Shown: positions 14,201 to 29,200 of the stretch, piece by piece
How positions within the stretch are numbered: the first letter of the stretch is position 1
Layout: every line of letters starts with the position of its first letter
Assembly: GCA_000328365.1 (NCBI GenBank)
Contig: KB301235.1
Span: 88,621 to 152,620 of the forward strand
From: Capitella teleta
Lineage: Eukaryota > Annelida > Polychaeta > Capitellidae
DNA length: 64,000 nucleotides
Direction of reading: 5' to 3'
Notes under the pieces: generated by a model
Told to the model about the DNA's origin: nothing
The model's input: the letters and a program-made list of their open reading frames with translations, nothing else
Databases searched by the model: none
Translations under genes and position numbers: made by a program

Positions 14201-17200
14201 CAGACTCAGCACAAATTGAACCCTTATTTTGCAAGTCAATATGTAAGCCTTCAGCAATGGGCACAAATAGTCCCCGCAGTTGTGCTCCACCTCTTACTGA
14301 GGTGTTACGTGCATAAAATCGGTCATCAATTATGCATCGTATGTGGAATGGTCGCAAAGGAAGACGGATAGCGACTTGCTGCCAATCGGTCTTTTTGTGA
14401 ATCTCACTCGACAGTTTGCCTCCTCTCTGTTGCCACTCAGAAGCGAAGACATCACTCAGCGAGTGGCGGCTGATTTGCGGCCTCGGTTAGTCGTCCAGAT
14501 GGTCCAATGCACAGAATTAGTGCGGGATTAAAGCCTCTGGGCTTCTTTCCTTTTTTGGGTTGCATCTGAAATGTAATACGATTCTGAGTTCATGCTGTAG
14601 TTCAATCTCCCAACACTAAATAGAGTGTTCGCGTATTTCATCACAACTTTCTATGCTTTCTTTGTAATTGAGCTCATGTTTTTGGCAGACGGGATAGTTA
14701 TAACTCAGGTAATATTGTACGGTATATATGAATAAAAAGGTAGGTTACGTTGCCATAACTAAAAGACGTATATGGGCCATTTGTGATGAATAATAAGCAT
14801 GTAACATTAATAGATCGTGCTTGGTGCAATATATAAAGCAAAATGGTTCATTGTGGCTTAATGTATGCATCTACATGCATATCTTCTTTCGATTTTCCGA
14901 AAGGGCTATAATCTCTATGGCAATGGTATGGATACGAAATACTCGGCTAGCAATCTCGGTTTTACCCTGCTAAGTGATTTGTATCGAAATCCAATGTTTC
15001 AAGTGGTTGTGTTGCTGAGCATTGTAGTACTCTGGGCACAACACAGAAGACATCATGATGTCGGATTTATAAAAGTATCATGTTTTCTCTCAAAATAAAA
15101 ATAACAACAAGAAACAATGCACGCGACAGGCTAATGCTAGTTATCTATTTCTCTTAATACCCCCAACGTGTCTTCAAGTTTTCTTCTTGTTATATATATT
15201 TTTGACTCCGAGAGAAAACCAGTCTAGCCAACACAGCTCATTAGGGAGGTATCCGAACATTTCCAGGAATCTATCGATAATCTTAACGCTCTCTTTGTGT
15301 TGGAACGTTTTATACTTCCATCCTCATAATTCAGGCCATGTCTATCGGTGTTACACCATTGTTATAGCGTGTACTGTATAGTTGTAAACTGAAAGCGCTG
15401 CAAGAAGAAAAAAATGTCAGGCACCCAGCTTCAATCTGCACGCTACGTTTTGCCATTGTCGAATGCTGAGGCTGCGTTTGGAGTTTTCTTTGCGCCCTTC
15501 AGAGATATTGGATTTGGAGTGGTATCTGATCGTTAGAATGGGCGTGAGGGTGCTTGGAGAATATTGATACTGTCTTTGCCATTCTGCGTGTCCACCGGCC
15601 AATTCCCCGCATCGTGGATTCAATGAAACGAGTTCTTTTGTGCTTGTTTAAGGGAGATATTTATGTTTGTTTCAATCCTTCTCTATATGAATTATTGCGT
15701 GAGGAACGTCATATCTTGGTCAAAGCTCCAATCAAAATATTACACAACCTCGGGAGAACCTGGTTGCAATGCAATTGTAGGGACTCCTCACTAAACGTCT
15801 TCAGTAAAAGTGCATGCATAATTACACATAATGCATTCGCGTCCCAGAATACCTTGGTCTGCCCACGGATCTCGACCCTGCCCTCTGAGATTCAGTTCCG
15901 ATGAAGCTGCCGGACGATGGATGACCAGTCCCCGAGACTAACGACCGTCTTTGGGGCAGCCGTGGAAGTACTTCCGGGTTAAAAGGTCATATGACCCATG
16001 ACTCAGTAGAAAGCAACATGATTCACATGTCACCCCATGAGAGTTACTCAGTATATAATGAAACCACGAAAGCCGGCAGTATCACAAACACAACTAGAGA
16101 ACGATGAAGCCAGGGGGATTGTGAGCAGTGTTTGGCACTTGCTTGTGCTCTGCATTCAACCTCTGCAAACACCCCGCCGCCGTAGCCCCGGTGTAATGAC
16201 ATCGCACGGTGTTTGCACACGACGTTTTTGTCGGCCTCTGACGACGCAAGTGCGACGCGTTATTTCATCGAAAGACGAGGGAACAAATAAGCCTCACGGC
16301 CGCAGATGGCTGCTGAACGTTGTTTTTCCTCCATCCCTGATCTTGGCCATACTTTAACCCTTCTTCATGGCAAGCTGCCATTCTTGGGGCCATTTGCTCT
16401 CGTAGTATAGGGGTTGAAGCAGATTTTGTTGCTTTCCTTGGACCCTGGATCAGAATCCAGTATTCGAGTTGCCCGACATTCTCGGGAATATTATTTGTAA
16501 TCACTGCAGTCGCATTGAGGACATTGCGTGCATCAAGAGAACTGATGGACCAAACCTACCTTTGGTAGTTTGTGACGTTATTTTAGCGTGATTATATAAG
16601 GAAGTTTATTTTTTATTGTTAAGAGATTCTATTTGTAGGTTCATATTATTATGTAAAAATGTTTTGATTTGTAATTATAGAAGAGTCACCCACCCAAATC
16701 TCCATATTGTGCGTCTGCAAATCAACAATAGGATATCAGCATTTAATATCATTAACCATTTAAACCCAATCTTAGCGTGCAGCCGAATTACAGGGAATCC
16801 CATTAATTGCTGTTACGACATCTTACATCATCATACATAGTAGTCAATTAATTATGCATTGATATTAATATCGATATCAACATAACCTTTAATTGCCTCA
16901 ATCCTGTCTGCTACATTAATTATTGAAATAAACGTAACCTTGAAACATTTAAGCAGTCTCGTCTTATGCTGGTCATCAGAATCATAGAAGTCTAGCCTCC
17001 GTCTGTACAGGTGTTTATCGCATACTAATCCTTATAAACCAGGTGTAAATTCCTCGATCCGATTTGGCTGTTGTCCTGCTGACAGACTTATATTGCCGGA
17101 AAGAGGAAAGCCGGGCTACTGAGGGTTTGCCCTACTTAAAGACAGACACCCTGCTGCTGCTGAAATTTTAAAACCGGGGTTCCCCTCTGCTTTTCTTGCT

Positions 17201-20200
17201 CTAACAATGGGGTTCCTTAATGGGTTTCTGCGGAAAACGTGAAACAAAGAATAGCGCCGCGTGGTGCATGAGTGAAAGACCATGATGCAATTAGCTTTAT
17301 AGCGAAGAGGACAAAATGCTGACTGGTCTCCGAAGCTGTTGCTTGTTACTTTTGTCCCTTTTTCTATTCTTCTAGCGGTGCCTATTATCCTGTCATAGTT
17401 ATCCCCTTTATAGATCGACTCTTTGTGGATTTTTTTAATTGGTGGCACACTCTCTGTATGGCAATTGATTGGTTTCCTCTGACAATATTCCACACAGGTG
17501 ACGCCTGTATTAATATGTACACGTCTGATTCACCTGTACACCGTTTATACCTCAGAAGTGTGGCATCATGTAGTATAATGGAATTGCTGTCAATATACTC
17601 AGTCACTTCATTGGTTTCCCTCTGACAATTGCATTACACACACTGTTCTACTCCTTATCACCCTACTTACACTGCACGATAGCTATAGTAACAAGTCTTA
17701 AGCCATACACAGGGTATCTGCAAACAAGACCATCCTCACGCGTCTGATTCTATTCTGTCACCTGGCCGCAATGGCCAATTATCCACTTTCGCCCAGCACT
17801 CGCTATTTCCATTCCGCGTGGCCCTCGCGCGGGTCTTGTTTAATGCTCTGTCAGTCAGCTTATTCTCATGCAAGGGCCACCCGCCCAGCACCGTCGCCCG
17901 GCCTCCCTCTCCCTTCGCTTCTCCCTTCGCTCTTTTCTCCGTGCTCTGCTGTTCAGCAGCGTCACTCAGTCGTTGCATCGCGTACCGTGTGAGACGATTG
18001 CTGTGCGGTGTTGGATATTATGTGATCGTGGATTTAGTCATCATGCACCTCCGCCAGATGTTCATCGTTCTCGTCCTCAGCGTCATCACGTCTTTCGTTT
18101 CAGACTTACCCGAAGTGCTCGCCATGCCCGTCAGCCTATACCTGCCCAAGGGCATGCTTGGTCGCATCGAATGCCCCATCCTGGCCAACCCGCCAGTGAC
18201 TCAGGTGGCGTGGAGCAAGAATGAGCAGCCGATCGACTTTCTACACACATCCCGACTAAAAAGAACCAACCAGGGTCTCCTCGTCTTCAAGACGGTGATG
18301 GCGTCGGACGAAGGGCGCTACACCTGCACACCCTGCTCCCCTCAGGGCTGTGGGAAACCATCCAACGTCGTCAAGGTCATGGTCAGAGGTCAGTATTACA
18401 TAATGTTTTCTCACAGCAATCCTGTTATCTGGGACACCCATCCATGGTCATAGATCAGGTGTTCATCCGCACAGTCAACACAGATTGCGTTATTTCGGGC
18501 GCTGAACATCCGCGAAGAATGATCCCTTCTTCGCTGCGGACATTGTGTACAGAATGTAAAGCTCGAACGACCTGTGACAATGTTTATATCAACCTAATGG
18601 TGTTTTTTAAGAAACACTATTCTTCGTGTCCTTTTCTGTTAACGTGTTCTCATCTAATAACACTTTAATGGAACTGTACATGGTATGAAAGTAATGCATG
18701 AAATGTATCGATGCCCAATGACTTCCATGGACAAAACTCTGTCTTTTTCTTTCAGGTCATGTAACACATGCAATTTTGTAAACATTATATATTTTGGCTT
18801 TAATAGTACTCGTGTATTACCATTTCGAGGGACCAATTATGAGTTTTCATCGTCAGTCAAAATGATTTGTTATTAACTTTCACCTCAACGTCACTTAATT
18901 TATAAAAAAAAAAAGAAGAGATGAGTTTATAAGCGTGTTAGTATCATTAAAGGTTCCATTGTAGAGGTTAAGGTTAAGCTCATAAATCATATCCGAGATT
19001 GACAAGCAGGCTTTCAGGTCGATAAGACATGTCTGTTGTCACAACCATTATGCAGATAAGACTGCAATGTGGGCATGCATACACTTCCTTTGCAGTTTAA
19101 TGACGTATTTGGCTCGCAGCCTTGCTCCCGAGTCCGAAGCGTGGCAGCAAATAACCTTGCATAAGGAAACAATTGAGATGGATGCGCCTACGTTTCTTGA
19201 TGCGTCATAATTCACGCCGTCTTGTTAAATCGCCTCATGACGTCATGTCCGCTTCGCCATCTTAGAAAAATGGCCGAGATAATGCATAGGTTTTAGACTG
19301 TGATCAAGCTGTATGCTATTCATGTTCACGGCTAGTCAGACTGTAACCATGGTGATCAGATATGGACAGAAATGCTTCTATAGTTATCAATCATTTGCAG
19401 AAAAGGCGGAGATATTGCTGGACGGACATCAGCGGCGAGCGGAACAACGTGTAATTTTGTCTGCGCTGATTGTGTAATATCTCATCTTCTACCAGGAGAC
19501 GCAGTTTCCCTGATGAGGATGGATGTCTCTCCTCTAGAGCTCTGTTGATATGTGATAGAAGCGATAATCATGCAGAGATAGACTTCTATCAGACCGTTAA
19601 GCTTCGCTATGTTATTGCCGGGAAAAAAATAATATCGCTTGACAACATCGTTCTGTAATCCACTCGTTGCATCTCTTGGCTATGCACTCGAAGATATCAA
19701 AACCTGAGAGTTTTCAGAGAGTGAATGTGAGACTTGTATTCAAAGCTTTGAGGCTTTGACGGTGGTGTTGCAATGGAGACGCTCTCCTTCTTTGACAGCT
19801 GCTTCGGTGTGTTTTCTCTGAGGCCGCTCGGCACAATCCATGACATTTTCTGACGAGTCCTCCTGCGAGGGTCGTGGGAGCGTTCCCGGGAGAGCCTTGT
19901 CTTAATGGATATTCCCTTCCTCCCAAAAACATGCAACGAGAAACCACAGTTGAACAATTGAATCCTGCGATACAGCCAGTGGAATTCCACAAGGATTTGC
20001 CATTAAGATGCATACGAAAAGCTCCCCTTCAAGGGGTCAGACTTTGGTCTTTCCTTCAAGGCATTGACCCAACTGGGGACTGAAAAGAAAGCCGGAGACA
20101 CTTTGTCCTGTGTGGCCCGGCTGATCAGACGAAGACTTGCTTCATGTGGCATCGGTCCATCAGCTGCGGAATACCAGCTGCAATCAATGGAGAATATTCT

Positions 20201-23200
20201 ACGCACTTCTATTCTGAGTTTTTAGCATTGATCCGTCTTCCGCATGATTGAGCCATCTTGTTGGTCGCAATGTTATGCCTGTTTCGTTGCTTTTTTGCTC
20301 TTCGATCGATCTTGGCCGCCGGGCGTATTACTTGCCGATTAAACCACGTGGTCGAGCGTCGTGTAAACGCCTCGACAACAAGTCTTGGTATTGCATGTCT
20401 CTGTCAGTCGATAATGAAGACAAATCCTGCTCTCTTATGGCAATTGTCCTCCCCTGATGAGCTATTGATCAACAATAGGACAAGCCAAACATCCGGCACA
20501 GGAATGCTCCGTCTTTGATCACTGTTGGCACAGCACCATGCTATGTCGAGGTATTGATCTGAATTTTAGTGACTTATGTAAGCATCAGAATTGAATTGCA
20601 GAACTTGGCAAGTTATGGTCGTCCTCATCAGCTGAATGCACGCTCCATCCCTTGTGGACACCGATTCAACCATGAATGAACGTCTTAAGTCGACCTTGCT
20701 AAGCAGCGAGGGCTATTCCAAGCACTCGTCTTGTTGTGTTTACGATTCATTTGAGATTCGAGGAAGAGCTGGACTCAGTGCGATCCCTCCCAGTAGGCCA
20801 CGTTAAGGGATTTACAGCTAAGAACTGGGCATAAACCCCCGTGATTTCTGTTGGCCGTTCGCCTGATCGCAGTAATCTGCCGTGGAAGCCATTGCCGTGC
20901 GTGTCAACCGCAGAGCACTGGGAGGAAGTTGTCATGTAACCATTGTACACTTTAAATAAGTCGAAATTGTATTCAGCTGGGGAAGAAATCCGCCTTCCCT
21001 TGTGGCCAGCCAAATATAGATTGCATGCCAGCCCATCCAGTTCAATTGCAGTCAATCGTCTTCTGGCCCTGCTAAACTGCCTGCCTCACAGGAGGGTTAA
21101 ACTATACGCCTCATGCGGGAACTGAGCGCCTCTAGTATTGACTGCGGCTTGGAGGCCGGCGACCCTGGTTTTTGCGTGTTGATTCTTAGCCCTCGAAGAC
21201 GAGGAATCGGGGCGTCGTTTAAAGCGAGTGTTCAACAAGAGCGGAGGTCGCCGCGTCAATCAGACATCCCCTTGTAATCTATCTCAGTGGTCACGAGGTG
21301 GTATCACGCGAGGTTGAGACAACTCGTTGAAAATAATCACAGTTTATACCCTCTTCATCCTCGCTTCGAATCTGAGGGGCAGCGAGTAGTGATCGCTCTA
21401 AATCATCCTACAGCCACTTGCTCGTTGAGTTCTGCACTCTGTAATTAGAAGTTATGGCTGAGCTATCGGGCATTTGGGGTATAGCGCGGTTTTTATGGGT
21501 TCACTGGAGTATTAAAGACCCCGTTGCTGGTCACTTGTGCATATAATGCGCTCGTTTCTGCTTGATTGGAACTCATACCGCTGTCATTACTTCAGAGCCT
21601 GTCGCATGATTCGATTTCATTCTGTACTGCTTGCATGGCTCAATGGATATTCAGTGGTACAATCAGAGATGTACACATATTCCGGCCATTCATGATCCCT
21701 GGACAGCCGACTGTTTGCCGCCCGTCTTCAGAAAATGTGACAGACAACTGATGTATGGTAATCATCTGGTGTTCCTCGGACATTGCGGCTAAGATAATGA
21801 AAAGCTGCAAGCTGAATGCGGCGAGGAATTCATTAGGGGTGCTTCAGCGTGGTCGCACACCCATGACACTGCACTTCTTGGGCTCCTTACGTCTCCTGTT
21901 AATCTCTCTCTCTGATTACCCTTCCACTCGCATATTGCTCCTATGATTCTGCAATACAGTATATGCAGTCTCTGGCTCCACTGGGCAATCGTGGTCCACG
22001 CCCAGATGAGTGAAATATTCGCTTATGGTGCGAGGGTGAGAGTGACGAATTGGGCTGGAGCCTGACCTGCGTGGCTTCGTGCCGCGTGGGTCTTTCGTTA
22101 TGGCATCCTGCCCAAATGCTGCTCGCCACATCTCTGATATTCGCTTTATTTATCTTCACAAACCTCTCCGGTGTTCACATGTGGCATTGGTTTGTTGCCC
22201 ATCTGCTCAGTGGCTGTGTGTTTTCTGAGGAAAACTTACATATTCATAGTCTTGTGTGGAAATCATAAAGTGTACAAATGAGATGCATGGGTCTTCTCTC
22301 TCGGGAGATGTTCAGGACCTAATAGCCCGTGTGCTTTGTTTACCAATTAGAGTAAGACAATAGCCGTAGGTCAATGTTACTCATTGCATAATCACTAATG
22401 TGGGACATACAATCACCTTGATGGGTATCCCCAAGGGCGGTCGTCCTGTCTTCATCATGGTGTCCATGTCGTGCAGGTATATACGCAGTGTCAATGCTGT
22501 GGTTCCCATATTGTCCTTACCCTGCTTTATTCATTTCAACGAGTGCAATTTGCGAGGAGCGGGAATCGCATTGCGCTGGCTCCATAACGTGCGGGGGTTA
22601 TTACCCCCTTTGGCTGGTCGTATGGCTAATGGACGTTCATTTCAGCTGTCCATCACGCCATTGGAATCAGTCGCTGACTTATTATTCCATTTGTGCAAGC
22701 AATACCTCATCAATCTCACTCGTTTTCCCTGAGAATCGACTCATTGTGGAAGAAAAAAAAATCAAAGTTCTTTCCCTTCCAGCGGCACTGTTAGTTCGTT
22801 GCAAGGTATTGAAACAAACCTCGCCAGGTAATTGCACACCGATAACAATGATTGCCCGTAAATGGCATGTAAATACCACCGCATGAATTTTCTGAAATTA
22901 CGTTGAGGTTTTTCTTCCCAAGTAAAGCATTTTGTGAGTTTTTTGTTGTTGCGGGGGGTTCCCTTCACCACGTCTCCTCTGTCGATCAGATGTAGACTGG
23001 ATTGCAAGCTCTGTCGCTCTCTCCCCGGGCGGCTAGTCTGGGTGATTGTTCGCTTGTGCGCTCATGAATACACCCAAACGAACTTCCCTCGTCTCTTCCA
23101 GATAGTCCCCCATTTGCACCATTGGGCTATTTATACAGGCCGTGGCGTTCCCTTGAGGGATACGTGGGTCGATTATTATTCATACCTTGACCGTCAGTCG

Positions 23201-26200
23201 AAAGGAGTCCCGTACTTAGTTGATTTGACGCAGTCGGGGGCTCTATTCCGACCACGTTTAAAGCAAGATCCGTCTGCCATTCTTCCAGACCTTGCGCTGA
23301 AGACGACCATCCTTCACCATAGCATGGGTACATAGCTCCGCGATTTATACTCTTGTGCAAACAAAATCTGAGCAGCGGCTGAGGTGACGTCGGGGGCTGT
23401 CGTAATCTGCATGGGAGGCGGCATGTTCTCGCCCTCTTTGGGCTGATTTCAAACAATGTACATCGATCTACAATGGGAAGAAAGCTGAGCTGTGAAAGCT
23501 GCTTTATTTAACTAGAAAACCCTCTTAAGCAAATTGCCTTTTCTTCTCCGCCTTCAATTATCTTTTCGCATCAATAGAGCGAGTGAGGAGCCAGACCATC
23601 GTCCACGCGTAGACGTCGCCGCTGCATCAGTGCCGCAGTGATGAAGCGGTCCCTGCTCTTCTGAGACGCCGTATCCTTTCCTCGCAGCCCACGTGGGCCC
23701 TGGATTCTGATTACAAGCCGCACACGTGCGTGGATTGAACCTTTCTTTTTAAAGTTGCAAAGAGATTGACAGAAGGTCAAAATCGCTCTGATTGCCTTCT
23801 GTTGGGGTATTTTTAACAAGGCTCATATGCTGAGAAAGGCAACAATGCAACGCAGGTGAGATCCCGGGAGCAATTAATTTAAATTGGCTGCGGCTAAGCT
23901 GTCGCCTGTTTAGACCCAACTGTGTCTATTCTCACAGCCACAATGAGCTATCAATATTGAAGATCTGGAGAGGGACCAGCGGGAGTTTTATGCATCCATC
24001 GTTGTATTGCGGCGCGTACATCACAACGCCGTCGGAATATTAGTCAGGATTGGTGGCTATGACCACGGCTCTGGCTAGAACCTCCTGCCATATTTCAGGA
24101 AAACAATCCTCGTCGCCAAATTGCCTTCCCATTGTGGCCGATTATCTTTCCGGGTGGCTGCCCTCTTTTTGATGCTTCTGCACTCTTCCCCAGGGCGTCG
24201 CCTTCAAGACTATTTATACGCACGCTGCTGGCCACCGTCCACGTCATTGATATGCGGGCTATTAGCTCCCCTGATCGAAATCGGCATCACCTTAATCGCA
24301 TCCCTTCATAACTAGGTTTCGTTTACGCTCGCCTGCTTTCTATTTCCTCGAATCATTTTCTTCTTCTGCTTCTTCTTCCTCCTCAGCTTTGAGTCGGAGA
24401 TATATTGTACGTCGCCATTGTGAGCTGCATTTCACGCACTTGTATCCTTCAGTTTTCTATGCAGTTGCACATGTGTGTCGCTTCGAGTGAATTGTGTTGG
24501 ATCAGGTGGAAGTTTCAGACTTTCCACGAATTTTTACGAATTTCCAACGAATATCATAAAACATATTATGAATGCACTCGATAAAAACAATGCCTACTCA
24601 ACCTTCTCTCAAGTGTTTATTATCACGAAGAAGTGTATATTTTTACCACTCATTCTCCATACACGTGTCTACTTTTCCCACCAAGTGTCTATTTACACCT
24701 CAGTTTTGTTCACCTCGTCGATGGAGTGGTATGACCTCGTTGAGCAGGTGAAGTAGCTCTGTATCAAAATGTCAATGTCACGTCAAGTGAGATCAAACCC
24801 CACATCACTAAACCCGAATGGGAAAGGGAACAAGACCCTATTTTTGGGATAATTGGTCTTCAATTTTTTCTTGCAAGTTTTTCCTTTGATATTTGTTTTT
24901 CGTCCTCTAGACAACCGGTTTAACCGGTTCCAATCTATTTTATCCCCACCCACCACCAAATAAAACAGAAATTTCACGTGTAAAAAATAAAAGAACTATG
25001 AACTGTAATTTTGTTCACGCCACACTGAAAAATAGATGGACAGACAAAGCAGAACTGTGAGGTATGAGCTGAAAGTTATCGATTGTTAGAGTGCACGACT
25101 GCAGGCTTCTTGGGGCGATTGCTCACCTTTATTTCGGCCTTTTTTTCCTTAAAAAAGGATAATTATTTTAGGATCGCTTCACTCGTCTGTGCTCTAAGGG
25201 GCATCGAGATCTGCTCATAACCATAAACCTTTGTCCTCATACCTTAAGACACCCCGCGGTCAGGGAGCTATTCCGTGCCCCATACTGCCCGTATAGTCAA
25301 TCTCGGCTACCCCTGAGGCACTGCGGTTGCCTTCACAGTCTTCCGAGTCTTCATTCTATTGTCCACTGTCGCCAACCTTCATTTAAACTTGATAATGAGA
25401 ATTGTCAATCCTTTGTCAAATCTTGTTCCGTGCCTTTTCATCTTTTTGACCATAAGGGACTTCTCATTTGGCCGTCTGTCAGGACAGTGTGTTCCGAGGG
25501 CCCATTCGGCCTTCTCTTGCATCAAAGCCACTGGTCATCTGCTGTGAAAGGTCAGCCAATCTTGACCGGCAGCTGAAAGCTATTTGCGAGCTGTAATGGA
25601 AAGACAGTATACCGTATGGATTATCTTTTGCTGGCGATAATCCTCTAACTGGGCTGTTTTTCATATATTGCACAAATTACAATCATATACAGGCTTCATA
25701 CCAGAGTAAGTAGCTATTTCTCATAATTTAATTCTCATAATTTAGAATACCAATGTGAAAAGAGACACAAACATAATCTGACTCTATTTCTTCAGAAATG
25801 TCAGCCACCTTCGATTGATCTGGCATTTCTATTCAGGAGCACGCACCTCTTGGCATTAAAAGGATTTCAGTTTTAATTGCAGTGAGCATTCAGGTGTGTA
25901 CATCCAATCAACAGGTGCCATTGAACACCTAATGGAACAGACCAATCAACCAGCTCCTCTGTCAACCCTCTGTACTCGTATCGACTTCTTTCAAGATCGA
26001 TATGTGTAGCAATGTATCTTTTCAATTGAATAGTCCAATGCCGTCGCTTGTCCCATTCTCATAAGTAAGTTAGTAGGTTCTGTATTAATGTATACAGTCG
26101 CTGTTTTATCTTTCCATTATTCACAATGCACGATTACCTTGAGTATCCTTTGGGGTATTTTTTTCACGGACAGATAACAGCAGAAACAACATTGTATCAT

Positions 26201-29200
26201 CGTGTACTTGTATGTGTATACATGTCCATAATTGAAGAGTCTTTTGATCCATCGCAGTTGCATCATATAATTCACTTATCCAGTCCAACCGGCGTCTTAT
26301 AACGACTATATTTTACCACAATGCACCGTTCCTCGCGAGATCATTGCTAAGCTGTTATTGTCATTGAAGCTTTGGAATCTAAGAAGCAGTCAAAAAGAAA
26401 ACACAGAAAATGATGCATTGCTCCATTAGCTACTGAACCATACGCTGACGGCGTCTATCTGAATGTTGTTAATGCCCCTTCCTTGGCAAATGAATCATTC
26501 ACGTTTTAGCTCCTTTTTGGTCTCTTAATGTGTCTTCGACGTGTAGATGTGCGCTCTGAACGTCCAACCCGACACCGGCGCCAGTTGGAGGGAGAGGGGG
26601 GTGTACCTGTTCATCTTTAATTCCTATTGTCTGTGCTGGTCTCACGCTAAGAATCCAATCCCAGGAGATTTTACTCTTCCACTCACAGCCAATATTATCT
26701 CAGCACCACCGGGTCTCCAGAGTGCAATATAGCTACAGGTATAAATTGTATTAAGGCAATATAGAAGATTCAATTTTCATCATTGCATGCCAGCACCTTC
26801 CCGAGTGCGTAATTTTATACGTTGTGTGCAATTAGACACGCCTTACCATGCAATCACGTTGAGATTTATCCCATATGTGAGCTTCGGGAGATGTAAACCA
26901 AAGGGGATTCGGTGCAACCGTAAAATTAGACAGCTTTGTGGTCAGCACAGATATTGGATAAAATTCCGTATATTGTCCAAGATGTGTTTGTGGGTTTTTT
27001 TGCGGTCTTGGTGATGCAGTACACCCTGGAGACATCGTGCCCAGCTTGGACGCAGACATTGTTTTCCTCGCACTGCCACATATGGCCCTTTCTGTATTGA
27101 TCACATTGTGGGTTGATTTTGAACACTAATCTAATAAAAGCCGAATGCTTGTACGTGTTCTCCGACGTGCTGGTCCGCTGATCGCTTTTTGTGTCCAAAT
27201 TGAATGACAGAGTGGCTACTTTTACGTGTCTCGTGGTTTTTCCTACGTGTCGTGTGGCTATAAGCACGATTATCATTGCTATTTCAACGCCGCTTGTGCA
27301 AAATTCACGTCTCTGCCAAACATGTCCAAATGAGGCAGATACGGCTATCATAATAGAGTCGTCTCTCCTTCAACAGGACTACTTTTTGTTCCGCCTCTAT
27401 CTTGTCATGTGTCAGCAACGCCTGCTGAAAGGGCGTTCCATACCCCTCCTCCCTCTCGTCCCGTGTTATTTGACTTCACCCTGCACTAATCCGATTTGTT
27501 CTGTCAGACTTTGATATCTGCTGCCTTGAATGCAACCCTCGTCGTCCCTGCGGTGAAAATATACTCCTCTAAATATAAAAGGGTCCCACAAGAGGGCGGG
27601 AGGAAATCTGCCACAATTACTCCGACGATGTGCTCAACTAAATTCCCATAAATTCAGATCCTGCTGCGGATGGAATACGAAATATGTGTTTGCAAGTGTG
27701 CATGGCGCACCGTTGCTTGCTCCTCCCGTGGGATGCTTCGTCGCTTCATTCAATTGCAGGATCGCAGATGTTGCAGATTATGCTTAATTGGAGCAGCAAG
27801 ACGTGTATCGGGATTTATATCATGGTTGTGGCTTCCACGACCCACACAAAGAGCTCCATGGCACAATGCAATATTACTTGGTGGCTCAAGATTACACTGC
27901 TGTTGCGCATGCTTGTGTTGTGCAATGTCCTTTTGCTTACAAGAGGGCGTTGTGACTGAAGGATGACATCACGTTGTACCACCTACGAGTTTTGCGTCAC
28001 CTTGGACAGCTTCTTCGTCAGGCTGCTGCTCGAGTTTTGCGGTTGAAGAAGCGCCTCCACAAAGTGTCGTCCTAGATTACATCAACCCCTGGATGCCTAT
28101 TTTGCGAATGAACATACTGTGAGCTGAAGGATTACTACACCTTGGCTTTGATGTTTTTCGTTACTGTTATTCTTGGTCTGTGTGCGGATTTAGTTTACAA
28201 ACTATATTATACTTATAATTATCTGACTTTGATTCAAATGAATATTCCGTTCAGCAGACTCAAGTTCAAAAAGGGGCAGTGTGCTGTGTACATGTCATTC
28301 AGACACACAACACCATAAATATACAGACTCATTCATAAAGTCGAGATATTACATGTGCTTGTCTAATACCTCGACACAAATTGTCTAACACTGCATATAA
28401 TCCTGGTTTGGATTATCGCATACCACCTTGTTCCATGCGACGAATGCAATAAGAAATGTGCTGTGCTACTTGGTCATTCCTGCGCCAAGAGGCCAGCGTG
28501 CTTTGAATGCTGCTCGCGGTGTCCTAATGCGACTGCTAGCTCTGTTGGCTAAATAGCCATATGGTTCCCTCTGGGGGCGAATGAGATTGATCGAAACCCC
28601 TAAAGGCCGAAGATTAACCCTGTCCCGGATCTACTTCATCAGGACTTACCTTGCTCCCACGTTCTGTTGTGCAACTGGCTCTCCTGCTTTTGTGTCAATG
28701 TCAACAGTGCTGTTCATTTCGCTATAAAGAGGGGATTTCGCAAGGTAATATTTTTCGGCCGAATGGCATAGCAGGTCCATTGTGAAATATGATGCCCAGA
28801 CACACTCTTCAATACCTGATCTAGGCACCAATGACCAGTTGCAGAACATAATATCACTTTAATATCATCCCCATAAATAACGATATTTGTCACATATCAT
28901 GGCATAGCATCTCACCGCTGTGTGTGGGCTTTTATCGACTTTGTGATTCTAAGAATATACTCATTCTACTTCTTGAGTTCCCCAATACGCTATTCTGCAA
29001 GTACTATTACCCGTTCCAACTAATTCAAAATAATTGAGTGGATCAAAAAACATGTGGAGTTCCACCTGTGCACTGCTTATTTTTCTAAATCATTTATGTT
29101 ATGTGAATATACGCTTGACCGCTATATATTTGCTCATGATTGAAATTGTACACCAAAGACGGAATGAAACAAAACTATGTTCCATGCAATAATCGTTCTT

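Larger units (their letters stand above)
8757..18042 (+). other. Long intron between Ig3 and Ig4
   Basis: About 9.3 kb with no exon recognised. It holds the first part of the CATAACGNAC cluster, a TAA microsatellite, a TA microsatellite, an 11-base perfect inverted repeat (GGTGACACATG at 9465 and its complement ending at 9561) and a doubled AAGCTCACCCT word near 13305-13330. From about 17,740 the composition turns C+T and C+G rich, described separately as a possible internal promoter. Confidence 0.75.

Noticed and set aside
22488-22886. A 132-codon plus-strand frame in the largest intron
   Set aside because: Composition and overlapping frames on both strands look like chance in balanced-composition DNA, with no domain, repeat or splice support.
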